From Mycolicibacterium bacteremicum (GTDB taxonomy: Bacteria > Actinomycetota > Actinomycetes > Mycobacteriales > Mycobacteriaceae), in assembly GCF_002086115.1 (NCBI RefSeq), contig NZ_MVHJ01000003.1, positions 1-64,000 on the forward strand: a DNA stretch of 64,000 bases, read 5' to 3'. The notes beneath the pieces were generated by a model. The model worked only from the letters and a program-made list of their open reading frames with translations, did not search any database and was not told the origin of the DNA. This document shows, one piece after another, positions 8,343 through 17,930 of this stretch (positions are counted from its first letter, which is position 1; every line of letters starts with the position of its first letter). The position numbers were made by a program, and so were the translations under genes.

Positions 8343-9005
8343 ATGAGCGCACAGTCCGCACCGTTCCGGGACCGCCGTGACGCGGGCCGGGCGTTGGCCG
8401 GCGCACTACGCAGACCCCCTGCCGCGGCAATGCCGCTGGTGCTGGGCTTGGCGCGGGGCGGCGTGCCGGTCGGGTGGGAGGTGGCCGACGCGCTGGCGGT
8501 GCCCTTCGATGTGTTCCTGGTCCGCAAGCTCGGGGTGCCGCGCTGGCCGGAGCTGGCGATGGGGGCCCTGACCACCGGCGGGCGGGTGGTACTCAACGCC
8601 GATGTCATCGCCGGTCAACAGGTGAGCGACGCCGAGCTGCAGCAGGTCATCGACCGGGAGGAGGCGGAGCTGCGTCGCCGCGAACATCGCTACCGCGCGG
8701 GCCGCCCGCCGACGGAACCGGCGGGACGGGCGGTGATCCTGGTCGACGACGGTATCGCCACCGGGGCGAGCATGCTGGCGGCGATCCGGGCCATCCGATC
8801 GGCCGGCGCGAGTACGGTGACCGTCGCCGTGCCGGTGGGCCCCGGCCGCAGTGCGTCGGTGAGTCTGCGTCACATCGAGGCCGAGGCCGACGCCGTGGTG
8901 TGCGCGATCACGCCGCCGAATTTCCGCGCCGTCGGTCAGGTGTATGCGGACTTCACCCAGACCACCGACGAGGAGGTCTGCGAACTGCTCGCCGCGTCGG
9001 CCTAG
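8343..9005 (+). CDS. Phosphoribosyltransferase-family protein (Rv2143-like)
   Basis: The 220-residue protein contains the PRPP-binding loop of type I phosphoribosyltransferases, VILVDDGIATGASMLAA, around residues 131-147, preceded by the family's flexible-hood region. Related actinobacterial proteins are annotated only as PRTase-like, with no established base substrate. The gene occupies the place of Rv2143 beside the Rv2144c-like and wag31 genes, which anchors the synteny with M. tuberculosis. It lies head to head with the SDR gene across 89 bp, and its 3' end overlaps the next, converging gene by 4 bp. Confidence 0.85.
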   Translation: MSAQSAPFRDRRDAGRALAGALRRPPAAAMPLVLGLARGGVPVGWEVADALAVPFDVFLVRKLGVPRWPELAMGALTTGGRVVLNADVIAGQQVSDAELQQVIDREEAELRRREHRYRAGRPPTEPAGRAVILVDDGIATGASMLAAIRAIRSAGASTVTVAVPVGPGRSASVSLRHIEAEADAVVCAITPPNFRAVGQVYADFTQTTDEEVCELLAASA

Positions 9006-9451
9006 TTCTTCGGCGGGACGTCCGGGTCGGGCGAGATGTCGACGGCACCGCCGGCCTCGGCATCGTCATCGGCATCGGTGACGCCGGCGATCTCGGTATC
9101 GGACTCGGACGCGGTATCGGACTCGGTGTCCTTCTCGGATCCCGACTCGGGTTGGGTCACGGTCGCCTCATCCTCCGGGTAGTCCTGCACGGGCTCGGGT
9201 TCCGGCGCGGCGCCGACGCCCGCACCTGCCCCGCCGTCGAGGTCGTCGGCGAGGTCCCGGTCCACGTCGTCCTCGTCCGGATCGTCGGAGTCACCGCCGC
9301 GGCGGGCCCGCAGGGCGTCACCGATGAGCAGCAGCACACCGATGACGCTGGCTCCGATACAGACCCAGGCGATCAGCTCGTTGCTCGTGACGACCGCGGC
9401 CACCAGGGCAGCCAGGCCGATGAGGGCAAGGACGAGCGCGATGATCAGCAT
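9002..9451 (-). CDS. Small membrane protein with an acidic tail (Rv2144c-like)
   Basis: The 149-residue product has two hydrophobic segments close together, about 3-22 and 29-47, followed by RARR and a long low-complexity tail very rich in Asp, Glu, Ser and Thr. A hairpin membrane anchor with an acidic cytoplasmic tail is the simplest reading. No enzymatic motif is visible. Position next to wag31 matches Rv2144c of M. tuberculosis, of unknown function. It lies only 23 bp downstream of wag31 on the same strand and may be cotranscribed with it, which hints at a role at the cell pole or membrane. Confidence 0.75.
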   Translation of the reverse strand: MLIIALVLALIGLAALVAAVVTSNELIAWVCIGASVIGVLLLIGDALRARRGGDSDDPDEDDVDRDLADDLDGGAGAGVGAAPEPEPVQDYPEDEATVTQPESGSEKDTESDTASESDTEIAGVTDADDDAEAGGAVDISPDPDVPPKN

Positions 9452-9474
9452 TGACCGGACTCAGCGGGTACCGG

Positions 9475-10311
9475 TCAGTTCGCGCCGCGGTTGAACTGGT
9501 TGAACCCGCCACCCTCGTTGTTCGCGGCGGAGTCGACCGGCGCGGCCGAGCCACGCTGGCCCAGCTCCTCCAGCTGCGACTCCAGGTAGGTCTTGAGGCG
9601 GGTGCGGTATTCGCGCTCGAAGGTGCGCAGCTGTTCGAGGCGCCCCTCCAGCACGGTCCGCTGCTGATTGATGGTGCCCATGATCTCGGAGTGCTTGCGC
9701 TCGGCATCGGCCTGCAGGGCGTCGGCCTTCTCCTGCGCCTGCCGCAGCTGGGTCTCCGAGCGGGTCTGCGCGTCGGACAGCAACGCGTCGGCCTTGGCGC
9801 GGGCGTCGGCGACCGTGGTCTCGGCGGTCTGGCGCGCCTCGGTGACCAGGGCGTCGGCCTGCGCGCGGGCGTCGGCGAGCAACTTGTCGGACTCGGCCTT
9901 GGCGGTGCTGGTGAGGCGGTCCGCGGTGTCCTGGGCCAGGCTGAGCACCTTGGCCGCGCGGACGTGGTGGTCCTCGGAGACCGGGGCGGCCGGCTGCTGC
10001 GCCACCGGCTGCGGCGCAGCGGGCGCCTCGTACACCGGCTGGGCCGGCTCGGGCTCGGGCTCGGGCTGCGGCGCCTGGTACGGCGGGATGGTCTGGGTGG
10101 CGGCCACGCCACCACCGGCACGGGCTCCGGACAGCTCCGCATCGAGCTCGGACACCCGCTGACGCAGGTCGGCATTCTCCTCGATGAGCCTGGTCAGCTC
10201 GTTCTCGACGAGATCGAGGAAGGCGTCTACCTCGTCCTCGTTGTAGCCACGCTTGCCGATGGGCGGCTTACTGAACGCGACGTTGTGAACGTCGGCTGGA
10301 GTGAGCGGCAT
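9475..10311 (-). CDS. wag31: Polar growth protein Wag31 (DivIVA)
   Basis: The 278-residue protein starts with the DivIVA membrane-targeting domain ([19 protein letters not shown], then [20 protein letters not shown]). A Pro/Glu-rich linker (about 75-125) and a long Ala-rich coiled coil (about 128-250) follow. It marks the old pole and recruits the peptidoglycan elongation machinery in mycobacteria. M. tuberculosis Wag31 is about 260 residues, so the linker here is somewhat longer. Thr72 and Thr74 sit where the known PknA/PknB phosphosite (Thr73 in M. tuberculosis) lies, which I infer from spacing. ATG 10311 follows a strong AAGGGGG ribosome site; an upstream start in the same frame would skip it. 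Confidence 0.97.
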   Translation of the reverse strand: MPLTPADVHNVAFSKPPIGKRGYNEDEVDAFLDLVENELTRLIEENADLRQRVSELDAELSGARAGGGVAATQTIPPYQAPQPEPEPEPAQPVYEAPAAPQPVAQQPAAPVSEDHHVRAAKVLSLAQDTADRLTSTAKAESDKLLADARAQADALVTEARQTAETTVADARAKADALLSDAQTRSETQLRQAQEKADALQADAERKHSEIMGTINQQRTVLEGRLEQLRTFEREYRTRLKTYLESQLEELGQRGSAAPVDSAANNEGGGFNQFNRGAN

Positions 10312-10478
10312 TGTCTGCCCCCTTGAAGTCTGGACCGTCAACCGGTGTCAAAGTGTAAAGCGTCGGTAGAAGTAACTGGCGTCCATCCTGTCACAGCTGA
10401 CCCGGCGGTTGCACAGGAGCCTCATAATTAAGAGCGAATTTCAATCTCCCACGCCGAGGCGCCGGGACACCGGACAGG
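10312..10478 (-). promoter_or_regulatory. wag31 upstream region
   Basis: This 167-bp gap separates yggT from wag31 on the minus strand. It holds the wag31 ribosome site and a TACACT hexamer (10352-10357 on the plus strand as AGTGTA) fitting the mycobacterial TANNNT -10 pattern, about 40 bp ahead of the start. No convincing -35 is seen. An AT-rich patch, CATAATTAAG, lies at 10425-10434. An independent wag31 promoter is therefore plausible but unproven. Confidence 0.35.
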
Positions 10479-10772
10479 TCAGGCGGCCCCGGCTGCGGCA
10501 CCGAATGCCAGCTGCATCCCGATGAACGCGACCAGCAGCAACACCATGATCGAGAGATCGAATCGCACTGCGCCGATCGTCAACTGCGGGATGAGCCGGC
10601 GCAGCAGCTTCACCGGCGGATCGGTGACGGTGAGGATCAACTCCAGGATCACCACCGTCGCACCGCGCGGGTGCCAGTCCCGGCTGAAGGACCGGATGAA
10701 CTCGACAACGACCCGGGCGATCAGCAGCAGCCAGAAGACGAACAGCGCAAAGCCCAGGATTTGGAAGACCAT
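10479..10772 (-). CDS. YggT-family membrane protein (Rv2146c)
   Basis: The protein has 97 residues and two hydrophobic segments, MVFQILGFALFVFWLLLIAR and a C-terminal one ending GMQLAFG. Between them is the YggT signature VTDPPVKLLRRLIPQ. The family is widespread and often lies between sepF and divIVA, as here. A role in division-site membrane organisation or osmotic tolerance is suspected but not settled. ATG 10772 is taken as the start from similarity to M. tuberculosis; a TTG two codons upstream is an alternative. Confidence 0.9.
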   Translation of the reverse strand: MVFQILGFALFVFWLLLIARVVVEFIRSFSRDWHPRGATVVILELILTVTDPPVKLLRRLIPQLTIGAVRFDLSIMVLLLVAFIGMQLAFGAAAGAA

Positions 10773-10908
10773 CGACAAGGGAGCCGAACCTCACTACGGC
10801 GGATGAGCAGGGCAGGTGGAGCGACACTCGGGCACAGAAGCGGACTTCATGCCCTCGACGTCAGCCTACCTGTCGCACCGGTCGGGGTCGGTGACCCCGC
10901 GAGCGGTC

Positions 10909-11571
10909 CTACTGGTAGGCGTAGAAACCTGCCTCGGCGATCCGGCGGCGCTCCTCGGCGCTGACGTCGATGTCGGCGGGCGAGAGCAGGAAGACCTTGG
11001 TCGCCACCTTGTCGAAGGAGCCGCGCAGGGCGAAGGCCAACCCGGCGGCGAAGTCGACCAGCCGCTTGGCATCGGCGTTGTCCATCGACACCAGATCCAT
11101 GATCACCGGGGTGCCGTCGCGGAAACGCTCACCGATGGTGCGGGCCTCGCTGTAGTCCTTGGGACGCAGCGTCGTGATCTTGGCCAGTGGGCTGCCCTCC
11201 TCGAAGAGCGCGGCCATCCGGCGCGGCTCCATGGCAAGGGCGCTCGCGCCCCGGGTCGGCGCCGCGAATCGCGGTGCCGGGCGGTCGAATTCGGGGCGAG
11301 GGGCGCGCAGCCGGCCTTCGAAGCGCGGCGCGTCGCCATAGCCGCCGCGGTAGGCGCCCGGGATGTCGTCGTACTCGCGGGCGGGGATCCGGTCCTCGAA
11401 GCCACGGGCGTCCCGCGGGTCGCGGCCGTAACCGTCCTCCTCGAAGCGCTCCTCGGCGCCGCGGCGCGGGTATCCGGCGCGGGCGGGACGCTCGTCGTCG
11501 TAGTACTCGTCGTCGTAATCGTCCATCGGCGCCATACCGAAGTAGGCCTTGACCTTGTGCAGAGTGCTCAT
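10909..11571 (-). CDS. sepF: Cell division protein SepF
   Basis: The 220-residue protein starts [15 protein letters not shown], the amphipathic membrane-targeting helix. A long charged, disordered linker rich in Asp, Arg, Gly and Tyr (about 17-115) follows, then the globular SepF domain (about 125-215) with [13 protein letters not shown] and [22 protein letters not shown]. In actinobacteria, which lack FtsA, SepF tethers FtsZ to the membrane and binds the FtsZ C-terminal peptide. It sits between yggT and the yggS-like gene as in other mycobacteria. The linker is the variable part. Confidence 0.96.
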   Translation of the reverse strand: MSTLHKVKAYFGMAPMDDYDDEYYDDERPARAGYPRRGAEERFEEDGYGRDPRDARGFEDRIPAREYDDIPGAYRGGYGDAPRFEGRLRAPRPEFDRPAPRFAAPTRGASALAMEPRRMAALFEEGSPLAKITTLRPKDYSEARTIGERFRDGTPVIMDLVSMDNADAKRLVDFAAGLAFALRGSFDKVATKVFLLSPADIDVSAEERRRIAEAGFYAYQ

Positions 11572-11636
11572 CGCCTGCCCCTTCTAACGACTTGTGTCTG
11601 TGTTGTCTGTGATGAAGATGTGACTGGAGTGACTAC

Positions 11637-12377
11637 TCAGGGTGACGTTAGAGGACGTTGACCCATCAACGCGGTTCCGACACGCACACACGTGGATCCG
11701 TGTCGCACCGCGATCTCCATATCTCCCGACATGCCCGCCGACAGCCCGAGCGGCTGTCGATAGGACCGCTGCACCCGGTCCCGTTCGGCGGCCAACCGGA
11801 CGAACGCGTCCTCGGCATCCCAGTCCAGCGGCGGGATACCCATCACGCCGGCCAACTCCAGTGCATCGATGGCATGTATTGCGGCACAGAGCTCGTCGAT
11901 CAGGTCGGGTGTGCCGACGGCCACGCCGCCGCGATCAGGGTCACCGTCGAGACTGAGCTGCAGGTACACCCGCAGCGGCGTGCTGCGGTGCCCATCGGCG
12001 AGCGCCTGCTCGGCTCCCCCGCCCAGCGCGGCGATCACCCGGGCGCTGTCCACGGAGTGCACGGTGTGCGCCCACCTGGCGATCGCGCGGGCCTTGTTGC
12101 GCTGGACATGGCCGACCATGTGCCAACGGATCTGCTCGCCCGGGAATTGCGCGGCGACATCGGCGACCTTGCGCGCGGCCTCCTGCTCACGGGACTCGCC
12201 GAAGTCCGAGCAACCGAGTCGGCGCAGGATCACCACATCGGAGGCCGGGAAGAACTTCGTCACGGGCAGCAACTCGATCCCGCGCACGTCACGCCCGGCC
12301 GCCTCGGCAGCACGGGCCAGCCTGGTCCGCACGGCGGCCAGCGAACCGGCGAGTTCCGCATCGCGGTGCGTACTCAT
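11637..12377 (-). CDS. PLP homeostasis protein, YggS/PROSC family (Rv2148c)
   Basis: The 246-residue protein is a single-domain pyridoxal-phosphate TIM barrel. The PLP lysine lies in ELLPVTKFFPASDV (about residue 39), GESREQEAARK and HMVGHVQRNKA follow, and the phosphate-binding C-terminus is GLSAGMSGDMEIAVRHGST. Family members lack known enzymatic activity and buffer intracellular PLP. ATG 12377 overlaps the pgeF stop by 4 bp (ATGA), so the two are coupled. A longer in-frame start would extend back into pgeF without family support. Confidence 0.93.
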   Translation of the reverse strand: MSTHRDAELAGSLAAVRTRLARAAEAAGRDVRGIELLPVTKFFPASDVVILRRLGCSDFGESREQEAARKVADVAAQFPGEQIRWHMVGHVQRNKARAIARWAHTVHSVDSARVIAALGGGAEQALADGHRSTPLRVYLQLSLDGDPDRGGVAVGTPDLIDELCAAIHAIDALELAGVMGIPPLDWDAEDAFVRLAAERDRVQRSYRQPLGLSAGMSGDMEIAVRHGSTCVRVGTALMGQRPLTSP

Positions 12378-13081
12378 TCCATCCACACCACAGACGCCAG
12401 CCGGCCCGTCGGCGCACCGCGGCGATGACTGAACAGCCGGGTGTCCTCCACGGTGCAGCGCGGATCCACGTCGATCGCCGTCACGCCGAGGCGGGTGAGC
12501 TGGCCGACCAGCCCGGCCCGGATGTCGAGTCCGGCGGTGCCGCGCTCGGTGCGGCATCGGCTGCCCGGCAGCGTCTTCTCCACGTCTGCGGCCATCTCCT
12601 CGGGTACCTCGTAATGTCGCCCGCTGACGGCGGGACCCAACAGTGCGGACACGTCGGCGACCGAGGCACCCACCTCGACCATCTTCCCCAGCGTGCGGGC
12701 GACGATGCCGATCTGCGCACCGATCCGGCCCGCATGTGCGGCACCGATGACGCCGGCCCGCGAATCGGCGAGCAGAACGGGGACGCAGTCGGCGCTGACG
12801 ACCGCCAGGGCCAGCCCGCGGCGGGTGGTCACCAGCGCATCGGTGTCGTCCACCGCGGTGGCGCGCGAACCGTCCACCACGACGACATGGTCGGAGTGCG
12901 TCTGGTTCATCCAGACCACCGCGTCCTCGGCGAGCCCCAGGGCGGCGGCCAACCGGCGGCGGTTGGCCGCCACGGCGGCCGGATCATCGCCGACGTGATC
13001 GCCGAGATTGAACGTGTCGAAAGGTGGCTTGGACACCCCACCCGCACGGGTGGTGGTGACGCGCCGGACCCGGACGGGCAC
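12374..13081 (-). CDS. pgeF: YfiH/PgeF-family (LACC1-like) protein downstream of ftsZ
   Basis: The 235-residue protein has the Cu-oxidase_4 family blocks: VVWMNQTHSDHV, AVVSADCVPVLLAD (catalytic Cys) and IGAAHAGRIG. Relatives act as purine nucleoside phosphorylase/adenosine deaminase-type enzymes, and E. coli YfiH has been linked to correcting D-Ser for L-Ala in peptidoglycan precursors (hence pgeF). The usual HAGWRG here reads HAGRIG, which I recall as the mycobacterial form. The GTG start lies 6 bp after the ftsZ stop, and the 3' end overlaps the next gene by 4 bp. The physiological role next to ftsZ is uncertain. Confidence 0.88.
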   Translation of the reverse strand: MPVRVRRVTTTRAGGVSKPPFDTFNLGDHVGDDPAAVAANRRRLAAALGLAEDAVVWMNQTHSDHVVVVDGSRATAVDDTDALVTTRRGLALAVVSADCVPVLLADSRAGVIGAAHAGRIGAQIGIVARTLGKMVEVGASVADVSALLGPAVSGRHYEVPEEMAADVEKTLPGSRCRTERGTAGLDIRAGLVGQLTRLGVTAIDVDPRCTVEDTRLFSHRRGAPTGRLASVVWME

Positions 13082-13087
13082 GCCGGG

Positions 13088-14239
13088 TCAGTGGCGCATG
13101 AACGGCGGCACGTCGACGTCGTCATCGGAGATGCCCCCGTCGTCGGGGCCGCCGATCTTCACCGTCGCGCCGTTGGTGTGCGCCGGCACCGAGATGGCGT
13201 CGGCCGGCTCGAACACGCTGGAGCGGACCTTGCCCGCCGAGCCCGGCGCGACGCCCGAAGTAGCTTCGCCGACAACGGGTTTGCGGCTCGGTCCGGTGCT
13301 GTCGAAGCCGGCGGCGATCACCGTCACCCGGACCTCGTCGCCCAGCGAGTCGTCGATGACCGTGCCGAAGATGATGTTGGCCTCGGCGTGTGCGGCCTCC
13401 TGCACCAGCGAGGCGGCCTCGTTGATCTCGAACAGCCCGAGGTCGCTGCCGCCGGCCACCGAGAGCAGCACGCCCTGCGCGCCCTCCATGGAAGCCTCCA
13501 GCAGCGGCGAGTTGATGGCGATCTCGGCGGCCTTGAGTGCCCGGCCGTCACCGCGCGCCGAGCCGATGCCCATCAGGGCGGTGCCCGCCCCGCTCATCAC
13601 ACCCTTGACGTCGGCGAAGTCGACATTGATCAGACCCGGGGTGGTGATCAGGTCGGTGATGCCCTGGACGCCGTTGAGCAGCACCTCGTCGGCGCTGCGG
13701 AACGCGTCCATCAGCGAGACCGCGGCGTCGCCCATCTGCAGCAGCCGGTCATTGGGGATGACGATGAGCGTGTCGCAACTCTCGCGCAGCGCGTTGATGC
13801 CGTTCTCGGCCTGGTTGGACCGGCGCTTGCCCTCGAAGGAGAACGGCCGGGTGACCACGCCCACAGTGAGAGCGCCGAGCTTGCGCGCGATGGTGGCCAC
13901 GACCGGGGCGCCACCGGTGCCGGTGCCACCGCCCTCGCCCGCGGTCACGAACACCATGTCGGCGCCGCGCAGCAGCTCCTCGATGTCGTCCTTGGCGTCT
14001 TCGGCGGCCTTGCGGCCCACCTCGGGGTCGGCGCCGGCGCCGAGTCCACGGGTGGAGTCGCGACCGACATCGAGTTTGACGTCGGCATCGCTCATCAACA
14101 GTGCCTGTGCGTCGGTGTTGATGGCGATGAACTCAACGCCCTTGAGTCCGTGCTCGATCATCCGGTTGACGGCGTTGACGCCGCCGCCGCCGATGCCGAC
14201 CACCTTGATAACGGCGAGGTAGTTATGCGGGGGGGTCAT
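13088..14239 (-). CDS. ftsZ: Cell division GTPase FtsZ
   Basis: The 383-residue tubulin homologue shows the GTP-binding loops [18 protein letters not shown] (T1), the tubulin signature [15 protein letters not shown] (T4) and the T7 loop [11 protein letters not shown] that contacts the next subunit. A poorly conserved linker (about 318-370) leads to the C-terminal peptide [11 protein letters not shown], which binds SepF and other partners. Length and all key residues are normal. FtsZ forms the Z ring. It has its own 198-bp upstream region, with a likely promoter, after ftsQ. Confidence 0.98.
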   Translation of the reverse strand: MTPPHNYLAVIKVVGIGGGGVNAVNRMIEHGLKGVEFIAINTDAQALLMSDADVKLDVGRDSTRGLGAGADPEVGRKAAEDAKDDIEELLRGADMVFVTAGEGGGTGTGGAPVVATIARKLGALTVGVVTRPFSFEGKRRSNQAENGINALRESCDTLIVIPNDRLLQMGDAAVSLMDAFRSADEVLLNGVQGITDLITTPGLINVDFADVKGVMSGAGTALMGIGSARGDGRALKAAEIAINSPLLEASMEGAQGVLLSVAGGSDLGLFEINEAASLVQEAAHAEANIIFGTVIDDSLGDEVRVTVIAAGFDSTGPSRKPVVGEATSGVAPGSAGKVRSSVFEPADAISVPAHTNGATVKIGGPDDGGISDDDVDVPPFMRH

Positions 14240-14437
14240 CGGTCGCCTTTCCTGCCCATGGGAGTAAGTGGTGTTCGTGGTGTTGCCGCTCTGCCCGAAA
14301 CCCTAAACCTCAACCATAGGTTTATAGTTATGTCAAGTAGTTCCGCGCAACCAGAACGGTAGGGTGACGCGGCACCGGATCGGTGCAGGCGCGCCGAAGC
14401 GACACGACCGAAATTTGTTTCGTTGCGCCGATCGCCG
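14240..14437 (-). promoter_or_regulatory. ftsZ upstream region with AT-rich promoter-like block
   Basis: The ftsQ-ftsZ spacer is one of the few gaps in the cluster. Reading the minus strand, TTGACA (plus-strand positions 14331-14336) is followed by an AT-rich run containing TATAAA (14321-14326) and TATGGT (14313-14318). A second candidate -35, TTGCGC, stands 18 bp ahead of TATAAA. The first pair is too closely spaced for one classical promoter, so two overlapping promoters are possible. GGAAAGG directly ahead of the ftsZ ATG is the ribosome site. Extra ftsZ promoters in this gap are known in other mycobacteria. Confidence 0.5.
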
Positions 14438-15376
14438 TTATTTGACCGTCGGCAGGTCGGGACTCGACACGTCGTAGGTCTGGCCGGGCTGGGTCAGCAG
14501 CGCCGCCAGTTTCAGCGCCTTCTCCTGGGTGCGATCGGTGGTGCCCCACACCACTTTTCGACCGTCGAACAGGATCAGCGTGATGGCCGCCACCGACGGC
14601 GCCTCGACCCTGCTGACCTGTCCGGACACCTCCGGCGGCAGCGAGGTCAGCACTTCCAGGCCGGCCAGCGTGGCGGGATCGCGCGGACCGGGGTTCGCGG
14701 TGTCGATATAGGGCAGACCCGGCGGCGGTGGCGCGGTGACGAAGTCGACGCCGTCGCGGTCGAACAGGTGCGGACCGTCCGGATAGTCCTTGACCACCAG
14801 CGGCACCCGCTCCTCGACGGTGATCCGCAGCGTCGACGGGTACTCGCGCTGCACCCGCGCGCTGGCCACCCGCCGGATCGAGGCCACCCGCTCGGCCACC
14901 GCGTCCGTGTCGATCTGCAACAACGGCGTACCCGGGGTGACGGCGGCGACCTGGCGCACCTCGTCCTCGGTCAGCGCGGTCAGCCCGGTGACCACCGTCT
15001 CACGCGCCGACATGATCGGCGTGAAATAGAGCAGCAGACCCACCCCGACGGCGATGACCGCCAGCACGGCGGTCCACATCAGCACCTTGAGCCCGCGGAT
15101 CACCCCGCGCGGCGCGGATTTCGGTTGTTCCTGCGGCCGGCCCAGCGTCCGCCGCTTGGCCTCCCGCCGGGCCTCCTCGATCGCCATGGCCCGGGCCTGG
15201 GCGGCACGGCGCTCCTCGCGTTCACGGCGCGCCCGTCGGCGCGGGCCCTCGACGTCGGGTTCCGGTTCTGGGTCGGCCGCTGCCTCCGCAGCCGGTTCGG
15301 TGGTCGGTTCGGTGACCGGGGTGGTGTCGGTGTCGGGCTCGGGTTCCTCGGCGGGCGGCTCGGGTGGGACCGTCAT
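14438..15376 (-). CDS. ftsQ: Cell division protein FtsQ
   Basis: The 312-residue protein has a cytoplasmic part (1 to about 95) that is Pro/Glu/Thr-rich and then strongly basic, and one transmembrane helix at about 98-118 ([18 protein letters not shown]). The extracytoplasmic POTRA domain begins [17 protein letters not shown], and the FtsQ beta domain continues to the end. It joins FtsL and FtsB-like partners in the divisome. Its start overlaps the murC stop by 4 bp. Confidence 0.95.
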   Translation of the reverse strand: MTVPPEPPAEEPEPDTDTTPVTEPTTEPAAEAAADPEPEPDVEGPRRRARREREERRAAQARAMAIEEARREAKRRTLGRPQEQPKSAPRGVIRGLKVLMWTAVLAVIAVGVGLLLYFTPIMSARETVVTGLTALTEDEVRQVAAVTPGTPLLQIDTDAVAERVASIRRVASARVQREYPSTLRITVEERVPLVVKDYPDGPHLFDRDGVDFVTAPPPPGLPYIDTANPGPRDPATLAGLEVLTSLPPEVSGQVSRVEAPSVAAITLILFDGRKVVWGTTDRTQEKALKLAALLTQPGQTYDVSSPDLPTVK

Positions 15377-16818
15377 CGGTCGGCCGCCCGGTCGGCCCGC
15401 CTGCCCACCGCGTCGAGGATCTCGCGGCCGAGCAGCGTCACGTCTCCGGCCCCCATCGTCACCACCACATCGCCCGGGCGGGCCACCGCGGCCACCCGAT
15501 CGGCCACCGCCGAGAAATCCGGCACGTAGTGCACCGGCACGGTGATGTGTTCGACGATGCTGCGACCGCTCACCCCGGCGATCGGCTGCTCGCGGGCGGC
15601 GTACACGTCGAGCACGAAGACTTCGTCGGCGGTGCTCAGGGCGGCGCCGAACTCCCTGGCGAAAGTCTGTGTGCGCGAATACAGATGCGGCTGGAACACG
15701 ACGATGGCGCGGCCGTGCGATTCGTGGGCCAGCGTGCGCACGGCGGTCAGCGCGGCGGCCACCTTGGACGGGTGGTGTGCGTAATCGTCGAAGACACGCA
15801 CATCGGCCGATGTGCCCACCAGCTCGAAGCGGCGCCGGACCCCTTCGAAGTCGGCCAGCGCCTCCAGCACCACCTCGGGCTGCGCACCGGCCTCGACGGC
15901 GGCCAGCAGCGCTGCCAGCGCATTGAGCGCCATGTGCCGGCCGGGGACGGCAAGCCGCATGGTCCGTGGGGTGCTCTCCCCCGCCAGCTGCACGGTGGCG
16001 ACAGCACGGGTGCCGCGCTGCTCCCAGTCCAGCAGCGCACCGGCCAGCCCGTCGCCCACCGGCCGGTCGCCGGCAGAGCCGTACCGCAGCACCCGGATAC
16101 CCAGGGCGGCAGTGCGATCCGCGAGCGCGGCCGCACCGGGGTCGTCGACACAGGCCACCAGCGCGCCGCCGGGCTGCAACCGCTCCATGAACGCGTCGAA
16201 CACCGCGACATAGGCCTGCTCGGTGCCGAAGAAGTCCAGATGATCGGCCTCGACATTGGTCACCACGGCGATATCGGGCCGGTAGGCCACCAGCGATCCG
16301 TCGCTCTCGTCGGCCTCGGCGACGAAATACGGACCGCTGCCGTGATGGGCGTTGGTGCCCGCCGCACCGAGGTCACCGCCGACGGCGAAGGACGGGTCGA
16401 AACCGCTGTGCTGCAGGGCCACGATGAGCATCGACGTCGTGGTCGTCTTACCGGCCGTCCCGGTGACCATCAGCGTCTTGTCGCCGACCATCAGCTCGGC
16501 CAGCACCACCGGCCGCAGGATGACCGGGATGCCCCGCTGCCGCGCTGCGACCAGCTCGGGGTTGGTCTTGGGGATGGCGGCGTGCGTGGTGACCACCGCG
16601 GTCGGCCCGCCGGGCAACATGTCCAGGGCCGCCGCGTCATGGCCGATCCGGATCTCGGCGCCCCGGGCCCGCAGGGCGGCGATACCGCGGGATTCCTTGG
16701 CATCCGATCCGGACACCTGGCCACCGCGGTCCAGCAGGATGCGGGCGATGCCGGACATCCCCGCGCCGCCGATGCCGACCATGTGCACACGCGCGAGTTC
16801 CGGTGGCAGACCCTTCAT
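15373..16818 (-). CDS. murC: UDP-N-acetylmuramate--L-alanine ligase MurC
   Basis: The 481-residue Mur ligase starts with the UDP-sugar-binding domain signature [20 protein letters not shown]. The ATP P-loop [18 protein letters not shown] follows at about residue 116, then EADESDGSL and the central [11 protein letters not shown] region, and the C-terminal domain carries [14 protein letters not shown]. It adds L-alanine to UDP-MurNAc. Motifs are those of MurC and not MurD, which matters because murD is absent from this cluster. It overlaps murG and ftsQ by 4 bp on each side. Confidence 0.97.
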   Translation of the reverse strand: MKGLPPELARVHMVGIGGAGMSGIARILLDRGGQVSGSDAKESRGIAALRARGAEIRIGHDAAALDMLPGGPTAVVTTHAAIPKTNPELVAARQRGIPVILRPVVLAELMVGDKTLMVTGTAGKTTTTSMLIVALQHSGFDPSFAVGGDLGAAGTNAHHGSGPYFVAEADESDGSLVAYRPDIAVVTNVEADHLDFFGTEQAYVAVFDAFMERLQPGGALVACVDDPGAAALADRTAALGIRVLRYGSAGDRPVGDGLAGALLDWEQRGTRAVATVQLAGESTPRTMRLAVPGRHMALNALAALLAAVEAGAQPEVVLEALADFEGVRRRFELVGTSADVRVFDDYAHHPSKVAAALTAVRTLAHESHGRAIVVFQPHLYSRTQTFAREFGAALSTADEVFVLDVYAAREQPIAGVSGRSIVEHITVPVHYVPDFSAVADRVAAVARPGDVVVTMGAGDVTLLGREILDAVGRRADRAADR

Positions 16819-17930
16819 CGCGCCATCCTCCGGTTGCGCCGCGCCACCTCGAGGGCAACCTCGGCCACCCGGCGGGCGGCATCGCGGTGCCCGGCCAGCG
16901 CGGCCGCCGCGGTCATCCGCTGCAGGCGGGCATCGTCGTTCAGCACATCGGTCACGGTGTCGGCGACAAGTGTCGGCGACAGGTCGCCGTCGTCGATCAG
17001 CAGGCCGCCGCCGGCCTGCACCACCGGCAGGGCGTTGAGGCGCTGTTCGCCGTTGCCGATCGGCAGCGGCACGTAGACCGCGGGCAGGCCGACGGCGCTG
17101 ACCTCGGCGACCGTCATGGCCCCGGATCGGCAGATGGCCAGGTCGGCCGCGGCATACGCGAGGTCCATCCGGTCCAGGTAGGGCACTGCGACGTACGGCG
17201 GTCCGGACGGTTCCGGCAGATCCAGGGTGTTCTTGGGTCCGTGTGCGTGCAGCACCGAAACACCCTTGGCGGCAAGCTCCCTCGCGGCCGCTGACACCGC
17301 ACGGTTGATGGACTGCGCGCCCTGGGACCCGCCGAAGACCAGCAGCACCTTGGCGTCCTCGGCGAATCCGAACGTCGCCCGGGCCTGGGCCCGCAGCGCC
17401 GCGCGGTCCAGCGCGGTGATGCTGGCCCGCACCGGGACCCCGACCACCTCGACCGGCCCCAGCCCCGGATCGGGAACGGCCGAGAGCACCCGCTGCGCGG
17501 TCCGCGCGCCCAGCTTGTTGGCCCAGCCGGCGCTGGCGTTGGCCTCGTGGATCACCACGGGCACCGCGGGCCGGCGCACACCGCGCCGGGCGGCGAGGTA
17601 CGCGGGCACCGCGACGTAACCGCCGAAACCGATCACGACGTCGACGCCGACGGTGTCGAACACCGCGCGGGTCTGACGGACGGCGGTGCGCACCCGCAGC
17701 GGCAGCTTCAGCAGATCCGCCGACGGTCTACGCGGCAGCGGCACCGGGGTGACGAGCTCGAGGTCATACCCGCGTTCCGGGACGAGTCGGGTCTCCAGGC
17801 CACGCGCGGTGCCCAGCGCGGTGATCCGGACGTCCGGATCCAGCTCGGTCAGTGCATCTGCCACGGCCATCGCAGGTTCCACATGACCTGCCGTACCACC
17901 GCCGGCCAGGACGACCGATAACGTGCTCAC
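16815..17930 (-). CDS. murG: Lipid II synthase MurG (UDP-GlcNAc transferase)
   Basis: The 371-residue GT-B glycosyltransferase has the N-terminal glycine loop [20 protein letters not shown], a second loop [15 protein letters not shown], and the C-terminal UDP-GlcNAc site [16 protein letters not shown] and [18 protein letters not shown]. It transfers GlcNAc to lipid I to make lipid II at the inner face of the membrane. Length is normal. It overlaps ftsW by 4 bp upstream and murC by 4 bp downstream, keeping the usual ftsW-murG-murC order. Confidence 0.97.
   Translation of the reverse strand: MSTLSVVLAGGGTAGHVEPAMAVADALTELDPDVRITALGTARGLETRLVPERGYDLELVTPVPLPRRPSADLLKLPLRVRTAVRQTRAVFDTVGVDVVIGFGGYVAVPAYLAARRGVRRPAVPVVIHEANASAGWANKLGARTAQRVLSAVPDPGLGPVEVVGVPVRASITALDRAALRAQARATFGFAEDAKVLLVFGGSQGAQSINRAVSAAARELAAKGVSVLHAHGPKNTLDLPEPSGPPYVAVPYLDRMDLAYAAADLAICRSGAMTVAEVSAVGLPAVYVPLPIGNGEQRLNALPVVQAGGGLLIDDGDLSPTLVADTVTDVLNDDARLQRMTAAAALAGHRDAARRVAEVALEVARRNRRMAR

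Noticed and set aside
12425..14362. 645-codon plus-strand frame opposite pgeF and ftsZ
   Set aside because: Shadow of two genuine genes; no domain pattern and no ribosome site.
15373..16818. Possibility that this Mur ligase is MurD and not MurC
   Set aside because: The N-terminal [14 protein letters not shown] and the FDDYAHHP block are MurC-specific; MurD would show a different N-terminus and DDSKATN-type motif.
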